Positions 11,901-21,304 of a DNA stretch of 64,000 nucleotides are shown piece after piece. Within the stretch, counting starts at the first letter, position 1, and each line of letters begins with the position of its first letter. The DNA is from Henricia sp. BOLD:AAB3569 (lineage: Eukaryota; Echinodermata; Asteroidea; Spinulosida; Echinasteridae): contig JBBELK010000068.1 of the NCBI GenBank assembly GCA_037783545.1, forward strand, positions 2,294,001 through 2,358,000, written 5' to 3'. Position numbers and translations under genes: made by a program. The notes beneath the pieces were generated by a model. It was not told the DNA's origin, made no database searches, and was given only the letters and a program-made list of their open reading frames with translations.

Positions 11901-14900
11901 AAACCCAACTAATTGCTGGGGGTAAAACCTGCAATGAACTGACATCTTATCCGGGGAAGTTGCAATGCTCCTGGTCACTCCATGGCATAGAAACTAACAA
12001 CCTGTTGGGGAAACCCAACTAACTACTGGGGGATAAACATGCGATGAACTGACATCCCATCCGGGGGAGTAGCAATGCTCGCAGTCACTCCGCATATGCA
12101 GCACGATATGTGGCAGAGGGCATCCCCCATACCATTGTTCCCCCAATTGTGTTTCAAACATCAAAGGAATTCCTTTCAGGGTATATCACTCCGTGCCATG
12201 GAAACCAGGAATGTGTACCGGCCGTATGATTAAACTGAACAGTTGTATCTGTAACCCATGTTGGACGTCTTCTTCAACATGCGACAAGGAGTCTAACCTG
12301 AGCTAAACCCAGGCCTTAATATCGAGCTGACTAACTTTTGAAACTCTTGCACAGTATATCAATCCACGATTATGCCTCATACAGGTTTAAGTCTACGTTG
12401 TATTCTATGTTGGGTCACTTCATCACGTCGATCAATGACATCGGATCCTTGGACGGATTTTATTGGCTAATCTACGACAAGACCACCCTGAGGACCACCC
12501 CAAAAGGTGAGATAACTCCAAACTGATTTTAGATTTGTCAGTCTTTGCCCGTGTGGAGTAGTAGTTATATTGCGCTAATCAGGTGTAACTCGTACATAAT
12601 CGTTATATAAACGGAAAAAGAAAAAATAACCCGCTGAAAAATGGATATTAACTGCACAAACAATTGTAGTATGGGCGCCGCCATTTTGTCTGAAAACTAG
12701 CTTCATTTGCTGTTTTGTGGTATTTAATTTTTTTGCAAATCTTGTACACTAGGCTGTAAATATATTTTCCAGGTGTTGATGGCCTTATCATCGCTGACGG
12801 TAGCTCCTACATTTGGCACTACACCAATGAGAGCTCCCACGATATAATGTATGCAGGTAAGTCAAAATCCTTAAACCAACCGCACATTGAACAAAATCTT
12901 GAAGAAATCGTGGGCGTGCTTTTTACACTGCAAGTATATTCAACCTCGGAAATAAGTACATGTAGACGGTGCATCTCCATGTACTTTACGCACGTCGCAG
13001 TGTCGCTATATACCTTTGGACTATATGGCACTGCGCAACTCACACGAGCAACACGACAGAATAGACTCGTAAGAACTTACAAGTTGACGCATAATTTTGG
13101 CTAGTAATCCATTTTATAAAGCGAATAAATCCCGTGCTAAGCAAATTTGTTTTCTTAGCAGCGCCGTGAAATTAGCCCTGCAGGACTATTTTATTCACAT
13201 AACATAAATACATGCAAGCAAGGTTTTGTTTCGGAAACTGTTGCATCTAGCTGACATTTTTTGCATGCATGCTTACCAACATTAAACCTCCTTAGATGTA
13301 CAACACCATTGTTTCAGAAATTCCTGAAAAAAAGCTCCACATCTACAAATGATACCATTGTGCATTTCAACAGGGCCATGTGAAGGATCGGGCGTAATTC
13401 CACCCACCGCGCCGCTGACTTACAAAATCGCCTACGTGACTGTATCTGGTACCAACATACAGCGGGTAACCAGCGACGATTTCACACGTGTCTGCAAGCA
13501 TTTGGTATTGATACCATCTACTCCAGTCACAGTCTACCAGCTACTGGAGATAGCCAATAAGCAGATACCACTCTCTGTAACGTACGTGCCACTTTCTTTT
13601 CATTGGCTAAAAAACGTGTTGATAGTCCGATAAAATAGTCATTAGAAACGTATTCTTGCAGTCACTGGTGCACAAATTCACGTTTTTACCTTGTAAATTC
13701 TGTCATGTTTTAAACTCAGGACTTAAAGGCCCAGTGGATCATTTGCAATGACCCCAAAAGGTAATCGACGAGTTTACAGGGGAAAAGTTCTGAAAGTAAA
13801 GATTGAATTAATAGCAACTATCCATTGAAAGGTTTTCGCTCAAAATTATATAATTTTACCAGAAAATAATCCGTAAAGATGAAATTATTTAGATCGTTTG
13901 CAAACGATTTACTTATTTTTGGTTCGCATCTACGCGGTCAAAAATGCATGGGCGCTGTGTACTCCGTGTAGCTGTGTTCCAATGCGATGCATTTTTATGG
14001 ATCGCGCGCACACGCAGTTTGTGCGCCACAGAGTGCATGACGCAAGCCACATAGTACCCGATCAACTGAGAACGAATGTTTGAAACACCCCGCCAAGACC
14101 AGGAAAATGCATATGGATTTTCATGGTTTTTTTAAACGTGGTACATTTGACAAAGCTGAAATTTATTCGGATGAGTTTGTTGATGTCTTTCTTTTGATTT
14201 ATAATGGTTTTATTCGCAGAATCGCTCAAAAACAGATCATCTACAGGGCCTTTAAACTTAGTTATGATTCGCAACAAAGTAAACTTTACCTTGCCACGAA
14301 AGTCACATTTGTGGATTGTTGTTTTTGGTCTGTTCTAAGATTCCCTCAAAGTGACAAACAAGTGTTCAAAGCACTTAGTATTCACGTTCGCGTTTTACAC
14401 ATGCATCTCAACCTCCCAGTGGCGGATCCAGCCTCATAAAAATGCAGGAATACAATGGATTTCAGGGTGTCCGACCCCCTGAAGTCCATTGTATTCCTGT
14501 ATTTTAATAAGGCTGGTTCCGCCTCTGACCTCCATATTTCTGTTCACAGGGCCGTGTTAAATCAGACGGAGTTTACCGTGACGTCATTCAATGGCGTGGC
14601 GAACACAGACGCTTACCGCTGGACTGGTTTATTAGCGGGAAGCAATCAGCGAATTCCATATGGTAATTTGGTATTGCTTTGAAGTTCTCCAGGCCTTTTC
14701 CCCAACAAATTGATTGTAAACGTTTGTCGTTTGATTGGAATGAACAAGTTAAAAGTTCCTTTGTAAAAACATACAGCTTTTCAAAATATCTCATGTACCT
14801 CAAGATTTTCTGTTGTGCCTTTCAGAAAATACCCAGCAAAATGCAGCTCTGAGGCAGTCAATTAGTAGAAGTGACTTGATTTTACCAATTTAATACCTTT

Positions 14901-17900
14901 CTTTTACTTTTTGTTAGATATTTTCTGAGTCGTGTTTCATAGTAGTCAGATTCAGGGATTGTGGAAGAGTGGGATTACCGTAATTTTCGGAATATAAGCC
15001 GCGGCTTATACGTTCATTTTGCCGATTAAAACGTTAGTGCGGCTTATAAAACGAGCAGTTTATGCGCGAGAAAAAAAATGACATGCACATGTACAAAATT
15101 ATATAATGTACCGGTATAAAGAAATGTCTCAAAGTACTTTTTCATACTCTCGGGTGTCCTCCAATCAAATGGCAAAGATTTTATATGCCATTATTTAAAA
15201 AAAAACATTACGTGAAACCTGCATTAGAAAAAACCCTCGAATTCTTCTCACCAGTTTTGCGATTTTTTCCTAAAGGCTCTTAACCGCAGAGTAATTGGTC
15301 ACATAAACAACCACCCTATTATCCATCCCCTGAGGATACAGTGACCAAGAGCTGTGGTAATTGCCCTGTCAATGAGGCGCTTCTGGTAGCTGGGACTACT
15401 TGCAGCATGGGCATGCACAAAATTGTTGTGTGTGTGTGGTGGTGGGAGTCAGGGTGGCCTTGCGTGTCAGCGTATTGTGCATGCACTTGTTCCTTGTACA
15501 TACAAGGTATATGGTGGTATGGCTTACAAGCATTAGGAAAGTCAGTGTCGTGCATAGTGAAAGTTGGAAGTATCACTGTCACTATCATCAGTCCATTTTT
15601 TCCTCTAGGATCCTTTTGAAGTTTAATATTTAGTGTTAAAATCAACCACGAACACAATTTGCAACTCTTGTTTTCGCACGTTACTCGCGTGTGAAACAGA
15701 AGTACAGTATTTTATATAATCAACCATGTAATAAATAATTCAACCACCGTTACATCAAAGAGTAAAAAATAATACATTATATGTGCCTTTTCGATATCAA
15801 ATCACCATACATACTGCCCCATGACCATTCTTCAGTCCAACGATTTCCTTCTTATTGTTGTGTTTTTATTCAAAGTACAAAATTGTGACGGATACGTTTA
15901 GACAAAGAAAACGGTAACCTCCAAATTTAATATTTTGGCAACGTTTATTATGAAAGAGGCGATTGAGTGCCCTTGCGTTCCTGAGGTGCAAGACTCGCGC
16001 AATGAGTGTCCCCAGCTGGGCCCAGGCAGGATTGACAATTTTATCCGGGACTATGAAAATGCTAATAGTACATCGACGTGAGCCATGCCGAAACCGACAG
16101 TGTGAATTCACTTACAGCAGATCGGTAGTGGCTTTTCCACTGACGATTATCGCGCTGCAGTTGGGGTGCTGAGGTGGGTCCAAAACAGTCACATTCAAGC
16201 CTTTAGAGCGGACACTGTGGACAATTTTACTCTTTTAATTATGTTCGATTTAATATATCTTTTATAGAGATAGGAAAAATTAACTCTTATTATTCATATT
16301 TTCAAAGCGATTTTATTACTTAGGATAATATTGTGTCCACAATGCATATGATCCCTTAAATGTAGTCCCTGAATGACCTGGTTCATGCACCCCACTTCAA
16401 GGCTTGGGTGGTAGTTCCCATAGCAACCTCCCCTAATTCTACTGACCACACGCTCTCCTTGGGTAACATAATTGCTCCTGCAAGATCGCTGCTGAGTGCA
16501 TTTGGGCATAGTTTTTGCTCTGTTCCCATCATTCTGTTGCTAGTGTCAGAGATAACCACATGTATTTTTTACACATGTGTTTTTTGTTTGAAACACCCCC
16601 AGCGTACAAAACCTTTAAACTTACAACTTGCAACTTCCAACTTTTCATCCAACTTCAACCTTAATTATTTGTGAAAGGAAGTGGTGTAATTGTACAATAG
16701 GATTTAAATCATTATTCCTGTGTCTGTAGCTAAAGTGGGATACAGCTTTTTATGATTGTGCAAATAGAGCGTGTGCCACTTCTGCTTACGGAGCCCGTAA
16801 GTACGGAGCCAATTAACAAAACTTTTGTTTTTGTTCCCTCAAAATAATATTTCGGTACAATTATAGAATACAGGGCCCACGAGGACAATATCTGGAGATC
16901 CGGCTCTGTGGATCTCCAGTCACAGAGTTCACGGGATAATTGACCGCAGTGTTTACCCTTCTTCCACAGCACAACAAGCCGTTCGCACCTACCCAGACCT
17001 ATAGTAACCAGTAACAGCTCCCCGCTGTGAATTGCAAAGGATTAGCGACGGTTTATCATGATTGTTTATTACCACATGGCCGCCTCGATCGTATACTATT
17101 CCGGCTTTCGGAGATTGTTTTAATAAAGGAAAATAAAGCCCAAGTGCCATTCGGCTGCCGATAAACGCAGGGAAATAGAGCCCGAGTAGCAAAATTAAGT
17201 CCGAGTGCTTTTCGGTTGCCGACGGTCGCCTCGTATAGTATTCCGGCTTTCGGAGATCGTTTTAATAAAGGGAAATAAAGCCCGACTGCATGCCATTCGG
17301 CTAACACGATCTATCGGGCCCGAGTGACGTGTTTGACTGGAGATCCGCAGATCTGGAGATCCGCAGATCTGGAGATCCACTCCAAAAAATTGACTCGGCT
17401 TTGGTGAGGGGTGGGGACAGGGAAATAAAGCCCGAGTAGTATTCGGTTGGCGATGGCCGTCTCGTATACTGATCTGGCTTTCGGAGATTGTTTTAATAAA
17501 GGAAAATAAAGCCTGAGTAACATTCGGTTGCCGATGGCCGCTAGTATACTCTTCGAGATTGTTTTAATAAAGGGAAATATAGCCGGAGTGCCATTCGGTT
17601 GCGCTTGCAGAAGGCCGCCTCGGATACCTACTGTTTGTGCCTGCAATGATAGTATCACGCTACTTTGAAATAATTTAATTGGTAAAAACAAAAGATCTTG
17701 GCTGGTTGCATACAAAATGATGCTTGTGCAGGGTGGCCAAAATAATCTTGGGCATTCTCTGTCGTTCAATGAATATGCGCCCTTTAAAATCGATCTGTCA
17801 GGACACCTACATTAATATATCAAGGGTGAAATTACGTTCACCCTGCACATTGTCAAAAGAAGATAGCCTTGCTCATTAATTGCTGTCCATTTCTCCGTTA

Positions 17901-19968
17901 CATTCGAAAGGTTCGTTGCGACCGCGATGACTCCACGATTTTCAAAAAGGGTATAGTTCTGTTGGGCCCTGTATTTTAAAATTACTCCTGAAAACAAACC
18001 TTTTTTGAATTAAGTCCCTTACGAGCTTCGTACGTAAGCTAGGAGACTCAATTTAAAAAAAAGTTTTCTGTTTTCATTCCCTCAAAATAATACATACATT
18101 AATTCGTTCCCTCTAAATAGTATTTCGTTCCCTCGCAATGTTAACCAGTAAAAACACTGAAAAAATTGTAAAAGCATGTGACACTTTTGTACCCCTAATT
18201 TTGGGAATTGCCCACCATGCGTTCACCCCATGAACCTTTCTGGGGATAGTGCGTAATATTCCAAGCATGTCCCTGAAACCATATAGCACTGACCTCTGCC
18301 CTGCAAACTCTCTGCACTGGCTACGTGCGGTCAGCAGTTCTGGTCACATTCCTCTTATTCCCCAAGTTCCCCACCCTACTCTGCACTGCATGATTGTTTC
18401 AGACGGTCCCTAAGATCTAAAACTAAGAGTTGTGGAATTTATCATAACCTATTTTGCACAGTCCGTTTTGTCGTTGGAATATCTCTGTTCGTGCATGTGT
18501 GATTCTATAATAAAAAAAATACTTAAGCCTAGTTCCCACATTTACGGTTAGGGCGTACGGTTTGGGATCCGTACAGAGTCTTGAGATCAAAAACAGGTTT
18601 GTATATAAATACTCATTGTAATACATTTCTGATTATTGTAGTTGTGAAATATCTTACCATGTCAAAACATTGTCAAGTAATCATGACTTCTTTGAATTTC
18701 ATCATTCACTTTGAAATATTAATACGCATGGTCTGTGGCTGCCAGCAGGCACTGGGACATCTGTTGGGGTCAAATAACAGAACCTGTACGGCGATTCTGG
18801 GTGATAAGGCCGGACTGTCTTATTCAATATCTCCAGATATACTCGGCAGATTTTTATGATTCAAAGTTGCCCGCATAACAACGTTTGACACTTTTCCCAA
18901 TATTGTACAGTATAAACAGCAACCATGTCGGATTTTGCAGATATTTCCTATCAGTAAACTGTCAGGCAGAGACCCATTAACCACATGTTCACGGCTATTA
19001 AACTTGTGGTTAGCCTCAGGGAGATCTTGCGGTTAGATAGGAGAGATTGTGTTACAAAGCACTCTCCCCAAAACTGGTAAGTACCAACCCGAGTAGCGCA
19101 CGGGCCTACTCGGGTTGGATTCTAATGGGCGATACACGTAATGAAAAAGTTGAATTTATGCTTTTCCGGTTAGTCAATCGTAGTTATTATTTCCATTCCT
19201 TAGAAAATGAAGTGCTTCTATTTATCTCGGCTTCGCTTCGCAACATTCGGTCTTTCAACTCATGAAAATATTCGTACCATTCAAGTCATAGGCCTAAAGA
19301 TTCATTATTTGTATGCTAGACCTACGTGTATTCAAGCCATGGTAAAAGGGGAGACGGAATATCAGGCCAGGTAGAGCGACAGACGTTATACATAAACATG
19401 ATACAACAAAAGCTTGAGTCACGTATTGAATACAGTGCATGCTCAACAACCATGACAAGCTTTAATTGTATTCATGTTTATGTATAACGTCTGTCGCTCT
19501 ACCTGACCTGATATTCCGTCTCCCTGGTAAAAGCTCAATTTAAATCACACAATAGAAGAACTTTGAAACGCGTGATGGCAGCAAACAAACCGTTCCTTTT
19601 CCATTCTTTACGTCACGTTTGAACTAAAGTGCGCATGCTCAATATGACCTAGGCTATGGAAAATGACCTGTTTGTTTGCTGCCACCAAGCGTCTAAAATC
19701 TCTTCCATTGAAATTCTTAATTTCTTTGTCATCGCATAATCATTTTGATTTATGAAGATCTCAGAAAGACCTCGACTGCTCATTCCACGGTTCTTTAATT
19801 TCTCCCCCAGATCTGGTCATGACGGACGTGTCGGACGGAGATCACTTTGAGTTCAGACTGGAGAAGTCCAGCATCAAGACCGGACCAGGGGGTGGGGCGC
19901 CCTCTACCGGCCTTTCCATTTCCTTGAGCCTTTTCGGACTTTTTGTGACTGGATTGTTGCAGTTTTAA
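2747..19968 (+). CDS. Tandem DUF4430 (transcobalamin C-terminal-like) GPI-anchored protein, 5' incomplete
   Basis: Twelve exons: 2747-2948, 4627-4748, 5652-5735, 7944-8133, 9250-9362, 9962-10042, 11419-11605, 12385-12506, 12773-12856, 13374-13581, 14550-14662, 19811-19968. All have GT/AG borders and compatible phases; they give 554 visible residues ending at TAA 19966-19968. Exons 1-6 and 7-12 are two copies of one unit. Each unit has domain A (LCP...CGMQYRVP...FESTVHPMWGHF-ISAING...YW) and domain B (GPC...VC-LVLIP...YTVTSLNG...DGDHIEFRY). Both resemble the C-terminal domain of intrinsic factor and transcobalamin (DUF4430), whose hallmark is F-F-T-WG-Y-TSI-G-YW and a final DG-I-F. The last exon adds a Gly/Ser-rich hinge and a hydrophobic uncharged C-terminus, as in GPI-anchored proteins. 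No signal-peptide exon or alpha-barrel domain was found upstream, so the start lies outside the window or was missed. Whether it binds cobalamin is unknown. Exon 6 could instead read into a stop (see findings), making two genes. Confidence 0.8.
3431..4230. mobile_element. IS630/Tc1-like miniature element with about 200-bp inverted repeats and HTH remnant
   Basis: Long terminal inverted repeats start CAGGGTGTATCAAAA at both ends, flanked by TA/TATA, and extend inward about 200 bp (3431-3630 and 4010-4230). The centre (3778-3906, + strand) encodes VQLTPEQRIFVMKTCHETRS followed by FQATQNAFAETFP. This resembles the N-terminal helix-turn-helix of transposon proteins (T-E-R-V-Y--T-S---Q-F---FP). 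No catalytic domain remains. It lies in intron 1 of the DUF4430 gene. Confidence 0.8.
4268..4610. mobile_element. TTCGCCCC hairpin miniature element, copy 1
   Basis: Core made of inverted repeats TTCGCCCCAAAACCACTTCG / GTTTTGGGGCGAA; arm with AGTACGGAGCTGGTTTTTGC and ACAGTTTACCGATCATGT. It ends about 15 bp upstream of exon 2 of the DUF4430 gene. Confidence 0.75.
4627..4748 (+). CDS. DUF4430 gene exon 2 (unit 1, domain A core)
   Basis: 122 nt, acceptor ATATGCAG, donor GTAAGT. It encodes FESTVHPMWGHFISAING then GGFYWFIFD, the most diagnostic segment of the family: transcobalamin-type domains have F-F-T-WG-TSI-G-YW here. Exon 8 has exactly the same length and phases. Confidence 0.87.
4930..5410 (+). 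repeat. Dispersed repeat family G, copy 2
   Basis: Second copy of the repeat at 640-1085, in intron 2 of the DUF4430 gene. It is less decayed at the TTCGAGTGTGTGCTAC-type middle but has no open frame of note. Confidence 0.7.
5652..5735 (+). CDS. DUF4430 gene exon 3 (unit 1, domain A end)
   Basis: 84 nt, acceptor ATATTTTAAG, donor GTAAGA. It encodes GVDFIKIAEYSSYIWQYF, the terminal strand pair of the domain, followed by two N-glycosylation sequons (NSS and NYT). Exon 9 has the same length and phases. Confidence 0.82.
6030..6085. repeat. Imperfect hairpin
   Basis: GTTGCTCCTATACCGAGTTG pairs with CAACTCGGAGTAGGAGCAAC around a short loop. Intronic in the DUF4430 gene; followed at 6185-6315 by a short repeat also seen at 47800-47905. 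Confidence 0.7.
6308..6462. mobile_element. Palindromic element with GGCGGCCATGACAGGGGGCA ends, copy 1
   Basis: Inverted repeats around a core with GACAATAGATCCACAAAGTG. A second copy is at 56525-56690 and a fragment is at 1-70. Confidence 0.7.
6851..7485. mobile_element. Palindromic AGGAAC-rich element
   Basis: Begins GGGCCCTATTTCATAAAACT and ends with its reverse complement (AGTTTTATGCAATAGGGCCC). Both arms are built of TTAGGAACAATT-like repeats. An unrelated 95-bp repeat is nested at 7196-7290. Confidence 0.8.
7196..7290 (-). repeat. Internally deleted copy of repeat family J
   Basis: The two ends of the longer repeat at 21305-21872 and 48640-49202 are joined directly: CAACAGTGCCCCTTTAACGC next to GTATTGTTACGTCGCTTCGC (read on the minus strand). 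The middle of about 470 bp is missing. Confidence 0.7.
7690..7880 (+). repeat. Dispersed repeat family H, copy 1
   Basis: GAGTAGTTGATCAAGGCTTT, TGTGTACAAAACATATGAGAC and TCAAATCTGCACTTACCGATG are shared with 33835-34030, 24310-24370 and (reverse) 42195-42255. It precedes exon 4 of the DUF4430 gene. Confidence 0.65.
7944..8133 (+). CDS. DUF4430 gene exon 4 (unit 1, domain B start)
   Basis: Acceptor TATTTACAG, donor GTAAGG. It encodes GPCIGPSVIPP, then LTYKVTYLSL and VCKQLVLIPGG-TTVYGLLQSAN. The IP-G-TVY-LL segment matches the 'VP-G-S-L-VL' strand and helix of DUF4430 domains. The Cys of GPC and VCK recur in exon 10. Confidence 0.82.
8195..9030. mobile_element. Element with two tandem units of about 295 bp
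   Basis: TTTGCCGCTTGTGCGCGGCC at 8485 and 8785, and TCAAAGTTCAAATTTGTTGA-type segments at about 8543 and 8835, repeat in the same order. Both arms start from CACTATCGCGGAAAAA and the end carries the inverse (TTTTCCGCGATAGTGTG). Intron 4 of the DUF4430 gene. Confidence 0.75.
9250..9362 (+). CDS. DUF4430 gene exon 5 (unit 1, domain B core)
   Basis: 113 nt, acceptor TGTTCCAAG, donor GTAATG. It encodes SNYTVTSLNGLANDERYVW and a GY-AGS-EIPFG loop. SLNG followed by an aromatic W corresponds to the SI-G...YW core of domain A. Same length and phases as exon 11. Confidence 0.82.
9962..10042 (+). CDS. DUF4430 gene exon 6 (unit 1, domain B end)
   Basis: 81 nt, acceptor AAAATATAG, donor GTATTA (weak). 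It encodes DLSQTTVTDGDHIEFRYIE; the DGD-I-F-Y motif is the terminal strand of the family. It ends in phase 1, matching exon 7. If the weak donor is skipped the frame closes after eight more codons at TAA 10066-10068. Confidence 0.75.
10409..10612. mobile_element. Palindromic element with TTTGCGATTTACCGG ends, copy 2
   Basis: AAGCCCGCCGCACACCTTTG and its reverse complement at the right end; interior with CCGGATCCGATGGTCCGG. Intron 6 of the DUF4430 gene. Confidence 0.8.
11419..11605 (+). CDS. DUF4430 gene exon 7 (unit 2, domain A start)
   Basis: Acceptor TGACTTTAAG, donor GTAAGC. It encodes SDLCPAADMTSGPPIAGTLV and CGMQYRVPDNATVYQGMLA. It is clearly homologous to exon 1 with the same two Cys, and has a sequon at NAT. 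Confidence 0.82.
11698..11789. mobile_element. Palindromic CAATTTCATAAAGC element
   Basis: GGCCAATTTCATAAAGCTG at the left and GCTTTATGAAATTGGGCCC at the right. Motif fragments recur at 13125-13180 and 31595-31645. Confidence 0.7.
11790..12100 (+). repeat. SINE-like segment with tandem 105-bp duplication
   Basis: A GTGTCCTTGGACAACTGACAC / AAATGGGTACA segment, typical of animal SINE bodies, is followed by two tandem copies (about 11897-11990 and 12004-12095) of GGGAAACCCAACTAA...CAATGAACTGACATC...TGCTC--GTCACTCC. Confidence 0.55.
12091..12185. repeat. Half copy of GCACGATATGTGGCAG element
   Basis: Left arm only of the palindromic family at 22291-22471. Confidence 0.6.
12385..12506 (+). CDS. 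DUF4430 gene exon 8 (unit 2, domain A core)
   Basis: 122 nt, acceptor CATACAG, donor GTGAGA. It encodes FKSTLYSMLGHFITSIND and DGFYWLIYDKT. The W-G of exon 2 is L-G here and the G after SIN is D, so this copy has drifted at two positions that are usually conserved. Confidence 0.85.
12773..12856 (+). CDS. DUF4430 gene exon 9 (unit 2, domain A end)
   Basis: 84 nt, acceptor TATTTTCCAG, donor GTAAGT. It encodes GVDGLIIADGSSYIWHYTNE; ADGS-YIW is the terminal strand motif, closer to the family consensus than its copy in exon 3. Confidence 0.82.
13374..13581 (+). CDS. DUF4430 gene exon 10 (unit 2, domain B start)
   Basis: 208 nt, acceptor ATTTCAACAG, donor GTACGT. It encodes GPCEGSGVIPPTAPLTYKIA, a strand six residues longer than in exon 4, then VCKHLVLIPSTPVTVYQLLE. 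It is homologous to exon 4 along its whole length. Confidence 0.82.
14428..14516. repeat. 89-bp fold-back
   Basis: CCAGCCTCATAAAAATGCAG and AATACAATGGATTTCAGGG are matched by their reverse complements to GGCTGG. It ends about 33 bp upstream of exon 11 of the DUF4430 gene. Confidence 0.85.
14550..14662 (+). CDS. DUF4430 gene exon 11 (unit 2, domain B core)
   Basis: 113 nt, acceptor TTCACAG, donor GTAATT. It encodes NQTEFTVTSFNGVANTDAYR and a G-LAGSNQRIPYG loop, parallel to exon 5. An intron of about 5.1 kb follows. Confidence 0.82.
15000..16980. other. Intronic stretch without recognised gene
   Basis: Contains a CGGCTTATA-rich segment (14985-15065), a short TG-rich run (15424-15445) and otherwise anonymous sequence. 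Short frames on both strands lack homology I can recognise. Confidence 0.5.
16990..17620. repeat. Degenerate tandem repeat with CTTTCGGAGATTG units
   Basis: At least four spaced copies of GGCTTTCGGAGATTGTTTTA, followed by AATAAAGG-AAATA-AGCC-GAGT and ATTCGGTTGCCGA (about 17099, 17244, 17476, 17552). A smaller GGAGATCCGCAGATCT repeat lies at 17338-17385. Located in the 5.1-kb last intron of the DUF4430 gene. Confidence 0.75.
19084..19118. repeat. Hairpin, 13-bp stem
   Basis: CCAACCCGAGTAG and its exact reverse complement, separated by 9 nt. Confidence 0.85.
19350..19525. mobile_element. Fold-back with about 50-bp near-perfect arms
   Basis: GGAGACGGAATATCAGG and GTAGAGCGACAGACGTTATA are mirrored at 19472-19523. 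The spacer is about 70 bp. Intron 11 of the DUF4430 gene. Confidence 0.85.
19570..19695. mobile_element. Palindromic GGCAGCAAACAAA element
   Basis: ATGGCAGCAAACAAACCGTT and inverse GTTTGTTTGCTGCCACCAAG. Related arms occur at 27995-28090, 28495-28560 and 38335-38360. Confidence 0.75.
19811..19968 (+). CDS. DUF4430 gene exon 12 (domain B end and GPI signal)
   Basis: Acceptor CTCCCCCAG. It encodes DLVMTDVSDGDHFEFRLE (equivalent to exon 6), then a GPGGGAPSTG hinge and a C-terminal run LSISLSLFGLFVTGLLQF before TAA. A small-residue cluster followed by about 18 uncharged hydrophobic residues at the very C-terminus, with no charged residues after it, fits a GPI-attachment signal rather than a transmembrane anchor with a cytoplasmic tail. 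Confidence 0.8.
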
Positions 19969-20137
19969 GGTACATGTACATCAGCAATGCCCGATAGAAG
20001 ACCATGGAACTTTGAAGAAGCACAAGGTTATTGTAAAGTTTTCTAAAGCATTATTTTTTATAACTTAGCTATTATCGGATTTGTAGGACCCTAAAATGTG
20101 AATTGTCATGTTATATTCCATTCAGTATTTTTTCCTT

Positions 20138-20501
20138 ATACACTGAACAAAGATTTGAATGAAATTACCTCTTGGAATCAACAGATCATCCAATTTTAAG
20201 ATATACCTCCCACTTGCGCTTTTCTGAGATACATAGATGATAAAATTACTGCATAAAGTAATGCACAAAATTACGGCCCGAGCGGTCCGTGCATAAGCGC
20301 GACAAAAGAGGGCGCTGTGCGCCTGCGTGAATGGTTATCTTGTGCACTAAGTGAATGCAATTTTTAGGGAGAAAATGTGATTTTGTTTTCTACAGAAAAG
20401 CAACATTTGCGACAAAAGTGCAAGTGGGAAGTATATCCTCAAACTAGATTATCTGTTGATTCCAGGAGGTAATTTCCTTTAAATCTTTGTTCAATGTATA
20501 C
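20138..20501. mobile_element. Miniature element with ATACACTGAACAAAGATTT ends, copy 1
   Basis: About 60-bp inverted ends including ATTACCTC-TGGAATCAACA. It lies in the 3' UTR of the DUF4430 gene, 170 bp after the stop. Second copy at 55831-56211. Confidence 0.8.
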
Positions 20502-20699
20502 GGAAAAATATCTTTCATTCCATAGCTCTTTGAAATGTTTACGAGCAATTTTAACACAAACGTACATTTCATAGATTTAGAAGACATTTTGTAATACCAT
20601 TTAATTCTTATTGAATTGTGTTGGCCTATTTAAGCCAGAAGGTGTTATTTTTTAAAAAGTTGCACAATTTTATTGTTGTAGGGATATACATTGCACGTC

Positions 20700-20705
20700 A
20701 ATAAA
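20700..20705 (+). terminator. Candidate polyadenylation signal of DUF4430 gene
   Basis: AATAAA about 730 nt after the stop codon. It is the first canonical hexamer I noticed after 19968 and would give a 3' UTR that includes a whole miniature transposon (20138-20501). Confidence 0.45.
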
Positions 20706-20754
20706 GTAACTGAACATTTATTCACAATAATATATATACTTACTTTTTACAGCA

Positions 20755-21050
20755 TAGGACGACCGTTTTGGGCAGAGTGCTCCGGGGGACCACTAAAACG
20801 GCAAATTTGTCGGCAAAAATCTCTGCCGTCGACACCAATTTTCTCGACTTAAAGTTCTCATAAAAATGTTTTTCGACCTAGACCGAAATGGTTACAAACC
20901 TAATAAAAATGGTGAGAAACCTAATAAAAATGATTTTTGACCTAAAAATATGGTTTTAGAGCAAAATGTCGTTAAGACGACCGACGATCGGTCGTCCTAA
21001 CACGGCCGGTCGTCTTAATATCCCTTTTTAACCCCTAACCGGTCGTCCTA
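20755..21050. mobile_element. Element with TAGGACGACCG ends, copy 1
   Basis: Terminal TAGGACGACCG / CGGTCGTCCTA, inner repeats of GGTCGTC and three ACCTAATAAAAATG-like blocks. Second copy inverted at 59396-59705. Confidence 0.8.
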
Positions 21051-21304
21051 TGCTGGAAAATGTAAATATATAGCTACACAGAAATATATTGGAAAAGCTT
21101 TTTCGTTTAACATGTAATGTATCAAAAAGACTCGTATATATCAGAACGATACATGGTCCCCAGCATGATATGTGATAGAGGGACTGCCCACTTTCCCTAT
21201 ACCTCACCACACTCTTCCCTTTTGTTACCTTCCCCGAAACTCCGAAAATAATTTCTTTACAATTATTTGAGTTTAAGTCACGATCATGGGGAACAACATC
21301 CTTT

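Noticed and set aside
15319-15657. Overlapping frames of 92-112 codons on both strands
   Set aside because: Low-complexity TG-rich sequence; no homology or splice logic.
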